This document shows, piece by piece, positions 8,934 to 17,656 of a stretch of DNA of 60,949 nucleotides. The DNA is from Hyphomicrobium_A sp964622715. Lineage in GTDB: Bacteria; Pseudomonadota; Alphaproteobacteria; Rhizobiales; Hyphomicrobiaceae. A program made the translations under genes and the position numbers. The stretch spans positions 1 to 60,949 of the forward strand of contig CAZURR010000003.1 of the NCBI GenBank assembly GCA_964622715.1, given 5' to 3'. Numbering within the stretch: the stretch's first letter is position 1; each line of letters starts with the position of its first letter. Under the pieces are notes generated by a model. That model was not told the DNA's origin, ran no database searches, and saw only the letters and a program-made list of their open reading frames with translations.

Positions 8934-9365
8934 GGGGTCCTGATTCCTCCCTGGTTTCGAAGTCCGTAGTGCTAGCCGAGATTGACGTCGGCCACCATGT
9001 GACGCCCAGGCAAAAAAATGGACCGGAGGCGAGCCGGTCCTGCGGATGTTCTTTGGAAAAGGGCGTATCGGAGAGGTCGCCTAATGTGGCCCGGTCCGTC
9101 AAGGATGCCCTGGGGGCTGGGGGGCTGAAAATCCAGGGCCTCTTTCAGAACCGGGCCAAGAGGCAACGATTGAACGATCGCAGCGCTTTGAGGCGGATCG
9201 TTGACCAGGGCGGGTCCTCAATCTGGCCAAGTCGAGGAAATTCCGTGCATCCATTGCTCGTTAAGCGCAGAAGTTGCGCACCGCAATGGACGATCGAAGC
9301 CATCAAACCCTTGAAATTCGCTTCGCTGAGCGCGATCATGATTCTACTGTGACAAGGAGGTGCCC
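8934..9365. other. 432-bp gap without protein-coding gene
   Basis: This lies between the start of the M3 peptidase gene and the DUF2794 gene. It holds the candidate minus-strand RNA and, on its right side, the plus-strand leader and SD of DUF2794. Reading frames on both strands here have no recognisable domain and are interrupted by the RNA structure. Confidence 0.6.
9012..9240 (-). ncRNA. Candidate structured small RNA with its own terminator (6S-like architecture)
   Basis: On the minus strand, GGACCGG (9040-9034), a 7-nt loop and CCGGTCC (9026-9020) are followed by seven T (9018-9012), a textbook intrinsic terminator with no minus-strand gene upstream of it. Just upstream is a long imperfect hairpin with these pairs: GCGATCG (9181-9175) with CGAT-A-CGC (9070-9063); GTTGCCT (9167-9161) with AGGCGAC (9082-9076); GGCCCGGT (9157-9150) with ACCGGGCC (9095-9088); GCCCTGG (9139-9133) with CCAGGGC (9113-9107). 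An internal bubble of about 10 nt per side separates the last two. This closing stem, bubble and terminal stem resembles 6S RNA. The 5' end near 9200-9240 is a guess. Confidence 0.45.
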
Positions 9366-9746
9366 TTGAGCGAATCGGAACCCATAATTCTGAGCCCGCG
9401 CCGGGCGGGCAGGTTTCCACTCAGAGGCGCTGGGCCAGATGTAGGACCCTTCACAGCATTCGATCGGCACGAATTGAGCACTATCCTTGCTGTTTACGGC
9501 CGCAAGGTCGCAGCGGGCGAATGGCGCGACTACGCCATCGACGTGGGCCGGGACAAGGCGGTGTTTTCTGTATTTCGCCATTCGAGTGAATGCCCACTTT
9601 ATCGTATTGAAAAATGCCCCCGACTAGCACGCAAGCAGGGCGCCTATAGCGTCGTCGCACCAGCTGGTCTCATCTTGAAACGAGGCCACGATCTGGGCCG
9701 CGTTCTGCGCGTTCTGGAAGATCGCGTGCGCCTCGTCGCGCTCTAG
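9366..9746 (+). CDS. DUF2794 domain-containing protein
   Basis: This is a small cytoplasmic protein (126 aa) of a family confined mostly to alphaproteobacteria and without a known function. The conserved block VYGRKVAAGEWRDYAID followed by AVFSVFRHSSE, YRIEK and GAYSVVA identifies it. Start choice: AGGAGG at 9355-9360 is five bases before TTG 9366, whereas the GTG at 9360 overlaps that SD, so TTG is preferred (N-terminus MSESEPI). A bidirectional hairpin terminator follows at 9768-9792. Confidence 0.88.
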   Translation: MSESEPIILSPRRAGRFPLRGAGPDVGPFTAFDRHELSTILAVYGRKVAAGEWRDYAIDVGRDKAVFSVFRHSSECPLYRIEKCPRLARKQGAYSVVAPAGLILKRGHDLGRVLRVLEDRVRLVAL

Positions 9747-9767
9747 ACCCTCTTCCCTACATACGCA

Positions 9768-9792
9768 AAGAGCCCCGTGTTCCGGGGCTCTT
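9768..9792. terminator. Bidirectional intrinsic terminator between DUF2794 and Bax-inhibitor gene
   Basis: The 10-bp perfect stem AAGAGCCCCG / CGGGGCTCTT with loop TGTTC lies between two convergent genes (9746 and 9826). Its symmetry with A/T at the stem base suits termination on both strands. Confidence 0.75.
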
Positions 9793-9825
9793 CACAGGCA
9801 TTAAGTTCTCGCGACGTCGGGCGGC

Positions 9826-10569
9826 TTACTGCCGGTTACCGAACAGTTGCAGCAGGAAAAGGAACATATTGATGAAGTCGAGGTAGAGGCTCAAAGCGCC
9901 CATAATGGCGCTCTTTGCGACCATCGCCGTGTCGTGGCGAACCATCAGGTAGCCGTCCTTGATGCGCTGCGTGTCGTAGGCTGTAAGGCCAGCGAAGACC
10001 AGAACGCCGATAACGGAAATGGCGAATTGCAGAGCACCTGACTGCAGGAACAAATTGACCAGCGCGGCGATGATAATGCCAACGACGCCCATGATCAGGA
10101 ACGAGCCCCAGCCCGAGAGATCCTTCTTGGTCGTGTAGCCCCAGAGGCTTAAGCCCCCAAACGCTGCCGCGGTAATGAAGAAGATCTGCGTGATCGACTG
10201 GCCGGTGAAGATCAGGAAGATCGACGAGAGCGACAGGCCCATCACGGCGGCAAACAGCCAGAATGAGATCTGGGCGGCACCTACGCTCATCTTCTGAACG
10301 CGGAAGGACAAGAAGAGCACAAAGCCGAGCGGCGCCAGCATGACAACCCATTTCAGCGGCGAGGAGTAGAGCATCTGTCCGAATGGCGTCAGTGTGCCAT
10401 CGCTGACAGCCATAGTGTAGGTGAGGTAAGCGACGATGCCCGTCAGAGCCACGCCGGCAGCCATGTAGTTGTAGACGCCGAGCATATATGCGCGCAGTCC
10501 CTCATCAACCGCTGCGCCTGCACGGGCGGCGGTTCCGGATTGCGCGTACCTATTATCGAGCTGAGCCAT
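9826..10569 (-). CDS. Bax inhibitor-1 / YccA family membrane protein
   Basis: This inner-membrane protein (247 aa) has seven hydrophobic helices. BI-1 relatives form pH-sensitive ion leak channels or interact with FtsH. Visible family features are GLSLWGYTTKKDLSGWG and the C-terminal AYDTQRIKDGY followed by SLYLDFINMFLFLLQLFGNR. I start at ATG 10569 (MAQLDNRY), which has AAGGGA upstream (10577-10583 in plus orientation); an in-frame start at 10605 would add 12 residues. It looks monocistronic, with a terminator just past its stop. Confidence 0.94.
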   Translation of the reverse strand: MAQLDNRYAQSGTAARAGAAVDEGLRAYMLGVYNYMAAGVALTGIVAYLTYTMAVSDGTLTPFGQMLYSSPLKWVVMLAPLGFVLFLSFRVQKMSVGAAQISFWLFAAVMGLSLSSIFLIFTGQSITQIFFITAAAFGGLSLWGYTTKKDLSGWGSFLIMGVVGIIIAALVNLFLQSGALQFAISVIGVLVFAGLTAYDTQRIKDGYLMVRHDTAMVAKSAIMGALSLYLDFINMFLFLLQLFGNRQ

Positions 10570-10717
10570 GAGTGTATCCCTTATTGGTTCGGCGAGACTT
10601 GCCAAATCATGGGCAGAATATGCGCTGCCAGTGCGTCTCTTTCAAGACGCGCGAACCCTGATTTTGCCTGGAATACAGACGTTCCGAGGTCCTATTTGGC
10701 TGTTTCTCAAGAGTCTT

Positions 10718-13291
10718 TCACTCAGATCGCAAGTAGGGCACCGCAGGCGCGCGCAGGACCGCCCAAGTGCCCGCACCGCCGAATAACAGGACCAGTCCCG
10801 TCGATAGTCCGAGCGCCAAAGCGACTGCGGAGAGCGAAAAGCTGAATGGGATCCTCATCACCTCTGTAACGGCAATCCAGGCCGCAATTGACCCCAGCGC
10901 AACCGCGAACAAGGCCGTCACGGCGGCGAGTAACACATACTCAAGCACGTGCGATGTGAGGATACGCCGTCGCGTGGCGCCGAGCGTCTTCAGGATGACG
11001 GCCTCCAGAATTCGTCGGCGCTGCGCGGTCGCGAGAGCCCCAGCGAGCACCAAAGCGCCGGCAAGCAACGTGACGCTGCCCGCCACACGGATTGCCGTCA
11101 TCACCTTTGTGAACACCGCATTGAAGGCATCTAGCACGTCCTTGACTCGAATGGCGGTGACTGAGGGATAAGCGCGCCCCAAGGTGCGTACAACCTGCGC
11201 TTCGGTTGCGATTGGCGTTCCAGGCGGTAACGAGATGGTCGCGAGGAGATTGTGCGGTGCACCTTTCAGTGTGTTGGGCGAAAACACCATCACGAAGTTG
11301 ATGGCCAGGCTCTCCCATTTCACCTCTCGCAAGTTCGCGATTCGCGCGGTGACGTTGCGGCCGAGAATATTGACCGTCACCGTGTCGCCGAGCTTGAGCC
11401 CGAGTTTCTCTGCTAGCTCGACCTCGAATGAGACGAGAGGGTCGCCAGCGTAACCGGCATCCCACCACGCTCCGGCCTTGACATTCGAGCCTTCGGGTAC
11501 GGTATCGGAGTAGGAAAGCCCGCGGTCGCCGTTGAGTACCCACTGCGCCTCGGGCGGCGCTTCGATCTGTTCGACCGGCGTGCCGTTCAGGCGCACGAGC
11601 CTGCCACGCAGCATAGGCGCGTCTTCGACGGCGGTACCAGGAACCTCTCCTTGTACGAGCGCCGTTATCGCCTGATAATCGGCCTTAGGGATGTCGAGCA
11701 CGAAGTAGTCGGGGGACCGCACGGGCAGGCGCTCGCGCAGCTCTTTGACGAGCGAGGCGTCGGCGAGTGCTACCGCGACAAGCAGCGAAAGGCCCGCGCC
11801 GAGCGAGAGCACGACTGAGCGCGTCAGCCCGCCTGGCGCGCCAAGGTTACCAACTGCCAGTGCAAGCTCGGGCAGGCCCGGCCGGGGAACGCGGCGCGCA
11901 ATCCAAGTTACCACGGTTCCCAGGACAAGAAACACAGCGAACACCACGACGAGGCCGCCACAAAAGTAAAGCGCGATCCGCTTCGAGTCAGACGTGATAA
12001 GGGCAAAGGCAACGAGTGCGAAGGCCAACGCGATCGTCACGGCGATGACCCAAGCGCGCGGCCAGGTGCGTTCCGGCGCTACCTCGTCGCGAAAGAGCAC
12101 GCTGGCGCTCACCCGCTCGACGCGGCCGAGCGGCCAAATCGTGAATAGCATCGCGACGGCGAAGCCATAGACCGCGGCAGAAAAAATGCTCAGAGCCGAA
12201 ACAGTGATCTCGGCCTGGATGGGCACGATATCTCCGTAGAGTCCATTCAAGACGATGGGAAGCAGGGTGCCGAGCAGCAAGCCGATTGCTATGCCGATCA
12301 TGGCAACCGCAATGATTTGAACAAGAAAAATGGCGAGCACCATGCGGCTCGTGGCCCCGACACTTTTCATCGTTGCAATGACTCTACGGCGCTTGTCGAT
12401 GAAGGTGGCGACCGCGTTGGCGACGCCAACGCCGCCAACGAGAAGCGCGGTAAGACCGATGAGCGTCAGGAACTGGCGCAGGCGCTCCAGCACCTGGCTG
12501 ACCTGTGGGGAAGGATCGCGCCGGTCGCGAATCGTGAACCCCGATTCAGGCAATTCGACATTGAACCGCTCACGCAGCGCCAGCAGCTCTTCTTCGCTCG
12601 CGGATCGGCTGGGATCGAGCTTTAGCGCATAGCGCCAGCGGATGAGCGTGCCGGGCTTCACAAGACCGGTCTTTTCCAGCGTCTCTAGCGAGATCAAGAC
12701 GCGCGGCCCGTAGGTTAGCCGGTCGGCAATGCCGTCAGGCTCCGACTTGATGGTGCCGCCGATCTCCACATCCTCGGCTCCGAGCTTCATGCGATCGCCA
12801 ACCTTGAGAGCGAGGCGTTCCAGAAGAATGGGATCGACCACGGCACCACGGCGCAGCGCCTCTTGCAGTGGTCGACCATTTCCCAGCTCGACGGCGCCGA
12901 CGAGGGGATAGTTAGCGTCCACTATTTTTAGCTCGGCTAGAGCTTGGTCGGAACCATCGACGTGTCGCGCCATGGTGCGCATGGTCGCGGATTCGCTGAG
13001 GGTGCCAAAGTTCGATATCGCTTCGCGCTCTACTCCTGCGGAGCGCACGTGCATGCGCGACAATGTTGCGTCGCCACCCAAGATCGCCTCGCCCTGTCGT
13101 TCGAATCCCGCGCGCAAAGCGTCGGAGACCGCTCCAACGCCGGTGATCACCGTGACGCCAAGTGCGACGCAGGCGATGAATATGCGAAAGCCTGAAAGTC
13201 CGCCGCGCAGCTCCCGTAACGCGATCCCCAAAAAATGCGGCAGCCGCCAGTCGCGGTTTCGCGGAGCGGAGGCGAGCGCTTCAGTCGTCAT
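10718..13291 (-). CDS. ybbP: ABC transporter permease, FtsX/YbbP family
   Basis: This large 857-aa permease has two FtsX-like halves. The first helix is at about residues 35-55, a long periplasmic domain follows, then helix clusters in the middle and at the C-terminus. It partners the ATPase YbbA; the start overlaps the ybbA stop by 4 bp. Divergent tesA reproduces the tesA-ybbA-ybbP neighbourhood known from gammaproteobacteria. Such MacB/Lol-type systems extract or export lipophilic substrates from the membrane outer leaflet; the substrate is unknown. Family confident, substrate not. Confidence 0.92.
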   Translation of the reverse strand: MTTEALASAPRNRDWRLPHFLGIALRELRGGLSGFRIFIACVALGVTVITGVGAVSDALRAGFERQGEAILGGDATLSRMHVRSAGVEREAISNFGTLSESATMRTMARHVDGSDQALAELKIVDANYPLVGAVELGNGRPLQEALRRGAVVDPILLERLALKVGDRMKLGAEDVEIGGTIKSEPDGIADRLTYGPRVLISLETLEKTGLVKPGTLIRWRYALKLDPSRSASEEELLALRERFNVELPESGFTIRDRRDPSPQVSQVLERLRQFLTLIGLTALLVGGVGVANAVATFIDKRRRVIATMKSVGATSRMVLAIFLVQIIAVAMIGIAIGLLLGTLLPIVLNGLYGDIVPIQAEITVSALSIFSAAVYGFAVAMLFTIWPLGRVERVSASVLFRDEVAPERTWPRAWVIAVTIALAFALVAFALITSDSKRIALYFCGGLVVVFAVFLVLGTVVTWIARRVPRPGLPELALAVGNLGAPGGLTRSVVLSLGAGLSLLVAVALADASLVKELRERLPVRSPDYFVLDIPKADYQAITALVQGEVPGTAVEDAPMLRGRLVRLNGTPVEQIEAPPEAQWVLNGDRGLSYSDTVPEGSNVKAGAWWDAGYAGDPLVSFEVELAEKLGLKLGDTVTVNILGRNVTARIANLREVKWESLAINFVMVFSPNTLKGAPHNLLATISLPPGTPIATEAQVVRTLGRAYPSVTAIRVKDVLDAFNAVFTKVMTAIRVAGSVTLLAGALVLAGALATAQRRRILEAVILKTLGATRRRILTSHVLEYVLLAAVTALFAVALGSIAAWIAVTEVMRIPFSFSLSAVALALGLSTGLVLLFGGAGTWAVLRAPAVPYLRSE

Positions 13292-14016
13292 GATGCGGCA
13301 AGTGCCTCTGCTGCATTATTGATGCGACCGTCCGCCATGTGGATTGTACGCTGGCAGGCCATGGCCACCTGCTGGTCATGAGTTACCAGAATGAGCGTCG
13401 CATCGCGGCGGCGCTGCAGACCAAACAACAGATCGACGACGTACTTGCCCGTGTTACTGTCGAGATTGCCCGTCGGCTCGTCGGCAAGAATCAGCTTCGG
13501 TTGCCGGCTCAATGCACGCGCGATGGCGACGCGTTGTTGCTCGCCTCCTGAGAGCTGCGCCGGAAAATGATCGACGCGCGGCAAAAGACCAACCTCGTCA
13601 AGCAACTCCCGCGCAATCTCAAACGCGTTCGAGGTCCCGGCGAACTCCAACGGCAGCGCGACGTTCTCCAATGCGGTCATGGTCGGCACGAGATGAAACG
13701 ATTGGAAAACGATGCCAATATCGGCACCACGCGCCAGCGCTAGCTTATCCTCGTCGAGAACCGTGAGATCATGACCAGCGACGTGAACGCCGCCACTTGT
13801 TGCGCGCTCCAGCCCCGCCGTTATCATGAGCAACGAGGTTTTCCCTGAGCCGGACGGACCGACGATGGCCAGCGATTGGCCCACTTCTACGTGAAGGCTT
13901 ACGTTGCGCAAGATCTCGACGGGACCGGCGCGGCTTTTCAGGGTTAGGCGTACGTTTTCTAGAGCGACGATCGGCTGGGGCACAGGTGGGGCGGCTCCGC
14001 TACTCGCAGTCGGCAA
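13288..14016 (-). CDS. ybbA: ABC transporter ATP-binding protein, YbbA/LolD type
   Basis: This 242-aa ATPase belongs with the downstream permease. Walker A GPSGSGKTS, the signature LSGGEQQRVAIARAL and Walker B LILADEPTGNLDS are all intact, in the arrangement of the LolD/MacB subfamily. The gene is first of a two-gene operon (ATGA overlap with ybbP) and is divergent from tesA, with a 66-bp shared promoter region between 14017 and 14082. Confidence 0.94.
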   Translation of the reverse strand: MPTASSGAAPPVPQPIVALENVRLTLKSRAGPVEILRNVSLHVEVGQSLAIVGPSGSGKTSLLMITAGLERATSGGVHVAGHDLTVLDEDKLALARGADIGIVFQSFHLVPTMTALENVALPLEFAGTSNAFEIARELLDEVGLLPRVDHFPAQLSGGEQQRVAIARALSRQPKLILADEPTGNLDSNTGKYVVDLLFGLQRRRDATLILVTHDQQVAMACQRTIHMADGRINNAAEALAAS

Positions 14017-14082
14017 GGACTTGCCTCACGTTGACCGCGCTTCTACTTGATGATCGACTTGGATGATCGTTAAGGCGGAAAA

Positions 14083-14787
14083 ATGAAGGTGATGAACGCT
14101 AGACGCAATTGGCACGGCCTTGCACAAGTGGTGGCTGTCTTGGCCGCCGTCAATGTGAGTGTCGGCGCCGCTGATGCGCCAATGGCCCGGGCGGAGCCCT
14201 CCAAGGCTATCCGAATCGTGGCTTTTGGTGACAGCCTGATGGCCGGCTACGGACTCAGACCCCAGCATGCTTTTCCCGCGCAATTGCAAAAGGCACTCAA
14301 ATCGCGAGGCCACAACGTCGTGATCGCCAATGCAGGCGTGTCGGGCGATACGACGACCGCGGGCCTGGAGCGGCTCGCTTGGGCCGTGCCAGATGGCACG
14401 GATGGCGTCATCGTGGAGTTCGGGGGAAACGATGCCCTGCGCGGCATTGACCCAGAGGTAACGCGCGCCAATCTGGAGAAAATTATCTCCAACCTCAAAG
14501 AGCGCAACATTCCGACTCTGCTTGCCGGCATTCGCGCGCCGGCCAACTGGGGCGCCAGCTACGCGAAAGCCTTCGACGCCATTTTCCCCGATCTGGCTCA
14601 CGAGCACGGGCTCGTCTTCTATCCATTCTTCCTCGAAGGCGTGGTGCTCAATCCAAAACTAAATCTCAACGACGGATTGCACCCAACCTCCAAGGGTGTT
14701 GCCGAGATCGTCAAGCGGATCGTACCTTCTGTCGAGGATCTGATCGACCGGGCTTCGACACAGCGTGCGTCCGCTGCCAAAGACTGA
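14083..14787 (+). CDS. tesA: Arylesterase / acyl-CoA thioesterase TesA (SGNH hydrolase)
   Basis: This periplasmic GDSL/SGNH-type lipolytic enzyme (234 aa) has an N-terminal signal peptide (about residues 1-37). Catalytic blocks are clear: AFGDSLMAGYG (Ser), NAGVSGDTT (Gly), EFGGNDALRG (Asn) and DGLHPTSKG (Asp/His). It is divergently transcribed from ybbAP, the usual partner operon, suggesting linked processing and export of lipid substrates. It is followed 12 bp later by thpR, so the two may be cotranscribed. Confidence 0.94.
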   Translation: MKVMNARRNWHGLAQVVAVLAAVNVSVGAADAPMARAEPSKAIRIVAFGDSLMAGYGLRPQHAFPAQLQKALKSRGHNVVIANAGVSGDTTTAGLERLAWAVPDGTDGVIVEFGGNDALRGIDPEVTRANLEKIISNLKERNIPTLLAGIRAPANWGASYAKAFDAIFPDLAHEHGLVFYPFFLEGVVLNPKLNLNDGLHPTSKGVAEIVKRIVPSVEDLIDRASTQRASAAKD

Positions 14788-14799
14788 TAGGCCACGCTC

Positions 14800-15375
14800 A
14801 TGCCCCGCCTCTTCACCGGTATCGAGATCCCCGATGAGCAGCGCGAGCAGCTTGCGCGCTTGCGCCAGCCTTTGGCGGGCGTGAGGTGGGTTGAGCCGGA
14901 AAATCTACACATCACGCTCCGCTTTGCCGGCGACATCGACGATACGCGCGCAACTGAGTTTGCCGATCACCTGGCGGGTATCAACGTCAATGCTTTCGAG
15001 GTACGCCTTGCTGGGCTAGGGGTCTTCGGGGGCAAAGAGCCCAGATCGATCTGGGCCGGTGTGGAAGCGGGCCCAGAGCTAGAGGCGCTTGGGCGCGCCA
15101 ATGAACGCTTGGCACGCTTGGCCGGCTTGGCCCCGGAGGGCCGGGCGTTCAAGCCGCACGTCACCGTCGCGCGCATGAAATACACAGGACCCGAAGCGGT
15201 CGCGCGATTGCTGGGCCGCATCGGAGCATTCCGCTCTTTGCCCTTTGTCGTTAGCCGCTTCGTGCTCTATTCCTCACGCCCGAAGACGGGCGGTGGTCCC
15301 TATGTTGTCGAGGAGGGCTTTCCGCTTAAGGGCGGAGAGTTTGCAGACTTTCAAGACACTGGCGGCGGCTGGTAG
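14800..15375 (+). CDS. thpR: RNA 2',3'-cyclic phosphodiesterase (2H/LigT family)
   Basis: This small 2H phosphoesterase (191 aa) opens 2',3'-cyclic phosphates on RNA ends and can ligate tRNA halves in vitro. Both catalytic HxT motifs are present: LHITLRF near residue 40 and KPHVTVAR near residue 125. Length and the motif spacing match ThpR. It lies 12 bp downstream of tesA with an ATG start and probably shares its transcript. Converges with the oxidoreductase gene at 15424. Confidence 0.93.
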   Translation: MPRLFTGIEIPDEQREQLARLRQPLAGVRWVEPENLHITLRFAGDIDDTRATEFADHLAGINVNAFEVRLAGLGVFGGKEPRSIWAGVEAGPELEALGRANERLARLAGLAPEGRAFKPHVTVARMKYTGPEAVARLLGRIGAFRSLPFVVSRFVLYSSRPKTGGGPYVVEEGFPLKGGEFADFQDTGGGW

Positions 15376-15423
15376 TCAGTCGTACCAACACCAGTGCATT
15401 GGAAAGGCGCACCCGGCCCAGCG

Positions 15424-16398
15424 CTATATTGTTAGGATTACCTTGCCGACCGCCTCGCGCCGGTCCAGAACGCCGATCGCCTCGCGGATCTGGCCGAGGG
15501 AGTAAGTCGCATGGATGTGCGGTGCCAGATTTCCTTCGGCGATCCAGCGCAGCACCTGTGCCATGTTTCTACAGTGTCCGGCCGGATCGCGATTGACCGA
15601 CTCCGGCCAATTGACACCGACAGCTTTTGCACCCTTCAGGAGAAGCAGGTTGAGCGGAATTTTTGGGATCTGCCCTGAGGCAAATCCGACGACCAGAAAG
15701 CGCCCCTGCCAGGCCATCGCGCGCAACGCCGCCTCAGATGAGTCACCGCCAACACAGTCATAAACGACATCGACGCCCTTCCCATAGGTGAGATTGCGCA
15801 GCGCCGCCTTCAGGTCGGTTTCGCGGTAGTTGACGACCTCGTCGGCGCCATGGCTCTGGCAAACGCTGAGCTTTTCACTTGAGGAGGCAACCGCTATCAC
15901 GCGTGCGCCCATGAGCTTGGCAATCTCCAGCGCGGCGAGCCCGGCGCCGCCAGCCGCCCCGAGCACAGCGACCGCTTCCCCCTTCTGCAAACGCCCGCGG
16001 TCCTTCAAACCGTGGATTGCCGTGCCGTATGTCACGCTAACGCCGGCGGCTACCTCGTCGCTCACCGCATCGGGAATTGCCACGAGCTTCTTGGCAGGAA
16101 CGGCAACCTTCTCGCGCGCGCCACCCCAGCCGATGTAGGCCATCACCCGGTCGCCAGCGCTTAGGCTGATAACGCCGTCCCCGACAGCTTCGATGACACC
16201 GGCCATTTCGGCAGCCGGCGAGAACGGCAGCTCGGGCCTTGCCTGGTATTTGCCACGCGTGATGAGCGTGTCGGAAAAGTTGAGAGCCGCCGCCTTCACG
16301 GCCACTAGGACGTTGCCCGGCCCTGGTGCAGGTGGGTCTATGTCCTCGATGACGAGACCATTTGGGCCGTCGAGGCTCTTGCAAAGGGCGGCCTTCAT
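15424..16398 (-). CDS. NADPH:quinone oxidoreductase family protein (MDR superfamily)
   Basis: This medium-chain dehydrogenase/reductase (324 aa) is of the zinc-free quinone reductase type. It has the N-terminal GroES-like domain (AAALNFSDTLITRGKYQ, PFSPAAEMAGVIEAVG) and a Rossmann domain with VLGAAGGAGLAALEIAK at about residues 144-160. The four structural zinc cysteines of alcohol dehydrogenases are absent. It likely reduces quinones or enoyl/alkenal substrates with NADPH; the actual substrate cannot be told. Divergent from the methyltransferase gene at 16505. Confidence 0.9.
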   Translation of the reverse strand: MKAALCKSLDGPNGLVIEDIDPPAPGPGNVLVAVKAAALNFSDTLITRGKYQARPELPFSPAAEMAGVIEAVGDGVISLSAGDRVMAYIGWGGAREKVAVPAKKLVAIPDAVSDEVAAGVSVTYGTAIHGLKDRGRLQKGEAVAVLGAAGGAGLAALEIAKLMGARVIAVASSSEKLSVCQSHGADEVVNYRETDLKAALRNLTYGKGVDVVYDCVGGDSSEAALRAMAWQGRFLVVGFASGQIPKIPLNLLLLKGAKAVGVNWPESVNRDPAGHCRNMAQVLRWIAEGNLAPHIHATYSLGQIREAIGVLDRREAVGKVILTI

Positions 16399-16504
16399 GT
16401 CAAACCTCCAGGAACCAGGATGGCTCTGCTCAAATCGGCTGACCTTCGACCATGAGCGGGTCGCTGCGGCAAGGCCAATTCATAGAAACCGGACCAGACA
16501 ACAA

Positions 16505-17050
16505 ATGTCCCAAACCCCCGTTGCAAATCGGCCGCCCGCTTCCCGCGGATACTTCGGCATAGGCGCAGAGCGTATGTCGAAGGCTTTGAACCTAGGCAAC
16601 CTTATGCGCTCAGCACACGCCTTTGGAGCGAGTTTCACTTTTACGATTGGCGCCACCTATCAGGCGCTGGAGGCGCGTGCGGATACATCTAAAGGACAGT
16701 GGCATATGCCACATTTCAATTGGGTAGGGATAGACGAAATGGCGTTGCCCGAACACTGCAAGCTCGTTGGCGTGGAACTTCTGGATGAGGCCATCGATCT
16801 GCCGACCTTTCGTCATCCCATGCGCGCGGCCTATGTTTTGGGACCCGAACAAGGCTCGCTTTCAGAAGGACTTATCGAGCAATGCGATCATATCGTCAGA
16901 ATTCCGACCCGCTTTTGCGTCAACGTTGCCATGGCCGGAGCCATCGTGATGTATGACCGCGTGAGGAGCATGGCCCGGTTTGCTGAAAGGCCCATGAGAG
17001 ACGGCGGACCCAAGACGACCGGAGCAATTTCGCGCCGTAGCGGCGCTTAG
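16505..17050 (+). CDS. TrmH family (SPOUT) RNA methyltransferase
   Basis: This SAM-dependent RNA methyltransferase of the SpoU/TrmH fold (181 aa) carries the knotted-domain motifs: motif 1 NLGNLMRSAHAFGA, motif 2 YVLGPEQGSLS and motif 3 FCVNVAMAGAIVMYDR. The invariant Arg of motif 1 and Asn of motif 3 are present. I start at ATG 16505 (MSQTPVANRP), where family similarity begins. The frame is open to 16193 but that part runs antisense to the oxidoreductase. Target nucleotide unknown. Confidence 0.88.
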   Translation: MSQTPVANRPPASRGYFGIGAERMSKALNLGNLMRSAHAFGASFTFTIGATYQALEARADTSKGQWHMPHFNWVGIDEMALPEHCKLVGVELLDEAIDLPTFRHPMRAAYVLGPEQGSLSEGLIEQCDHIVRIPTRFCVNVAMAGAIVMYDRVRSMARFAERPMRDGGPKTTGAISRRSGA

Positions 17051-17131
17051 GCTGGGGACGAGAGGATGACAGGCGCCACAATTGGCGCTTATGCTGGTTA
17101 CATAGTAATGATTCACGGCCTGGGGAGCCCC

Positions 17132-17653
17132 ATGAGCAAAGCCCACACTTATTGGATCGCCGTCGCTTCCGTCCTCGCCACGGGAGCGTTGTTCGTGACG
17201 CCAACGGCAGCGCAGAGTGTGAAACTTGTCGAACGCTCTGGCGCGTGGAGTATCTATGCCGATACCGCCACGCCCAAGCAGGTGTGCTTTGCTGCCGCAA
17301 CACCACAGGCGGTCGAGCCCATCGGGGCCAACCGCGGCTCGATCTTTTTCTATATTTCAGCTTGGCCCAAAGACGGCATCAAGGCAGAGCCCAGCGTAAA
17401 AGTAGGCTACCCGATCAACATCGAGAAGGACGTCACGGTGACGATCGGGACCGACGTCTTCAAGCTATTCTCCAAGGAGCAGCACGGTTTCGTTGCCGAT
17501 CCTTCCGAAGAACTGAAGCTGATCGACGCGTTAAGGAAGGGATCGACCGCGATAGTGCGTGCAACATCGACTCGCGGCACGAGCACGACCGATACCTATT
17601 CGCTTTCCGGCATCTCCCAGGCATTGGATAAGCTGACCGCCACCTGCCCGTGA
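17132..17653 (+). CDS. Invasion associated locus B (IalB) family protein
   Basis: This exported protein (173 aa) belongs to the IalB family, widespread in alphaproteobacteria and first described in Bartonella invasion of erythrocytes; its biochemical role is unclear. A signal peptide (about residues 1-27, ending PTAAQS) precedes the IalB domain with WSIYADTATPKQVCFAA and FFYISAWP. The start at ATG 17132 has GGGGAG upstream. A longer frame from 17066 lacks an SD and would spoil the signal peptide. Converges with smr. Confidence 0.87.
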   Translation: MSKAHTYWIAVASVLATGALFVTPTAAQSVKLVERSGAWSIYADTATPKQVCFAAATPQAVEPIGANRGSIFFYISAWPKDGIKAEPSVKVGYPINIEKDVTVTIGTDVFKLFSKEQHGFVADPSEELKLIDALRKGSTAIVRATSTRGTSTTDTYSLSGISQALDKLTATCP

Positions 17654-17656
17654 ACC

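Noticed and set aside
9230..9252. GAGGAAATTCCG resembling the RNase P RNA motif GAGGAAAGTCC
   Set aside because: None of the other conserved RNase P RNA blocks are nearby, and the match is imperfect.
8807..9352. 181-codon plus-strand frame in the M3 peptidase / DUF2794 region
   Set aside because: Half is antisense to the peptidase N-terminus, the rest lies over the structured RNA region; no domain.
13091..13106. tRNA T-loop-like GTTCGAATCCC
   Set aside because: Inside the ybbP coding frame with no cloverleaf around it.
14026..14607. 193-codon minus-strand frame overlapping tesA
   Set aside because: Runs antisense to a gene with complete SGNH motifs.
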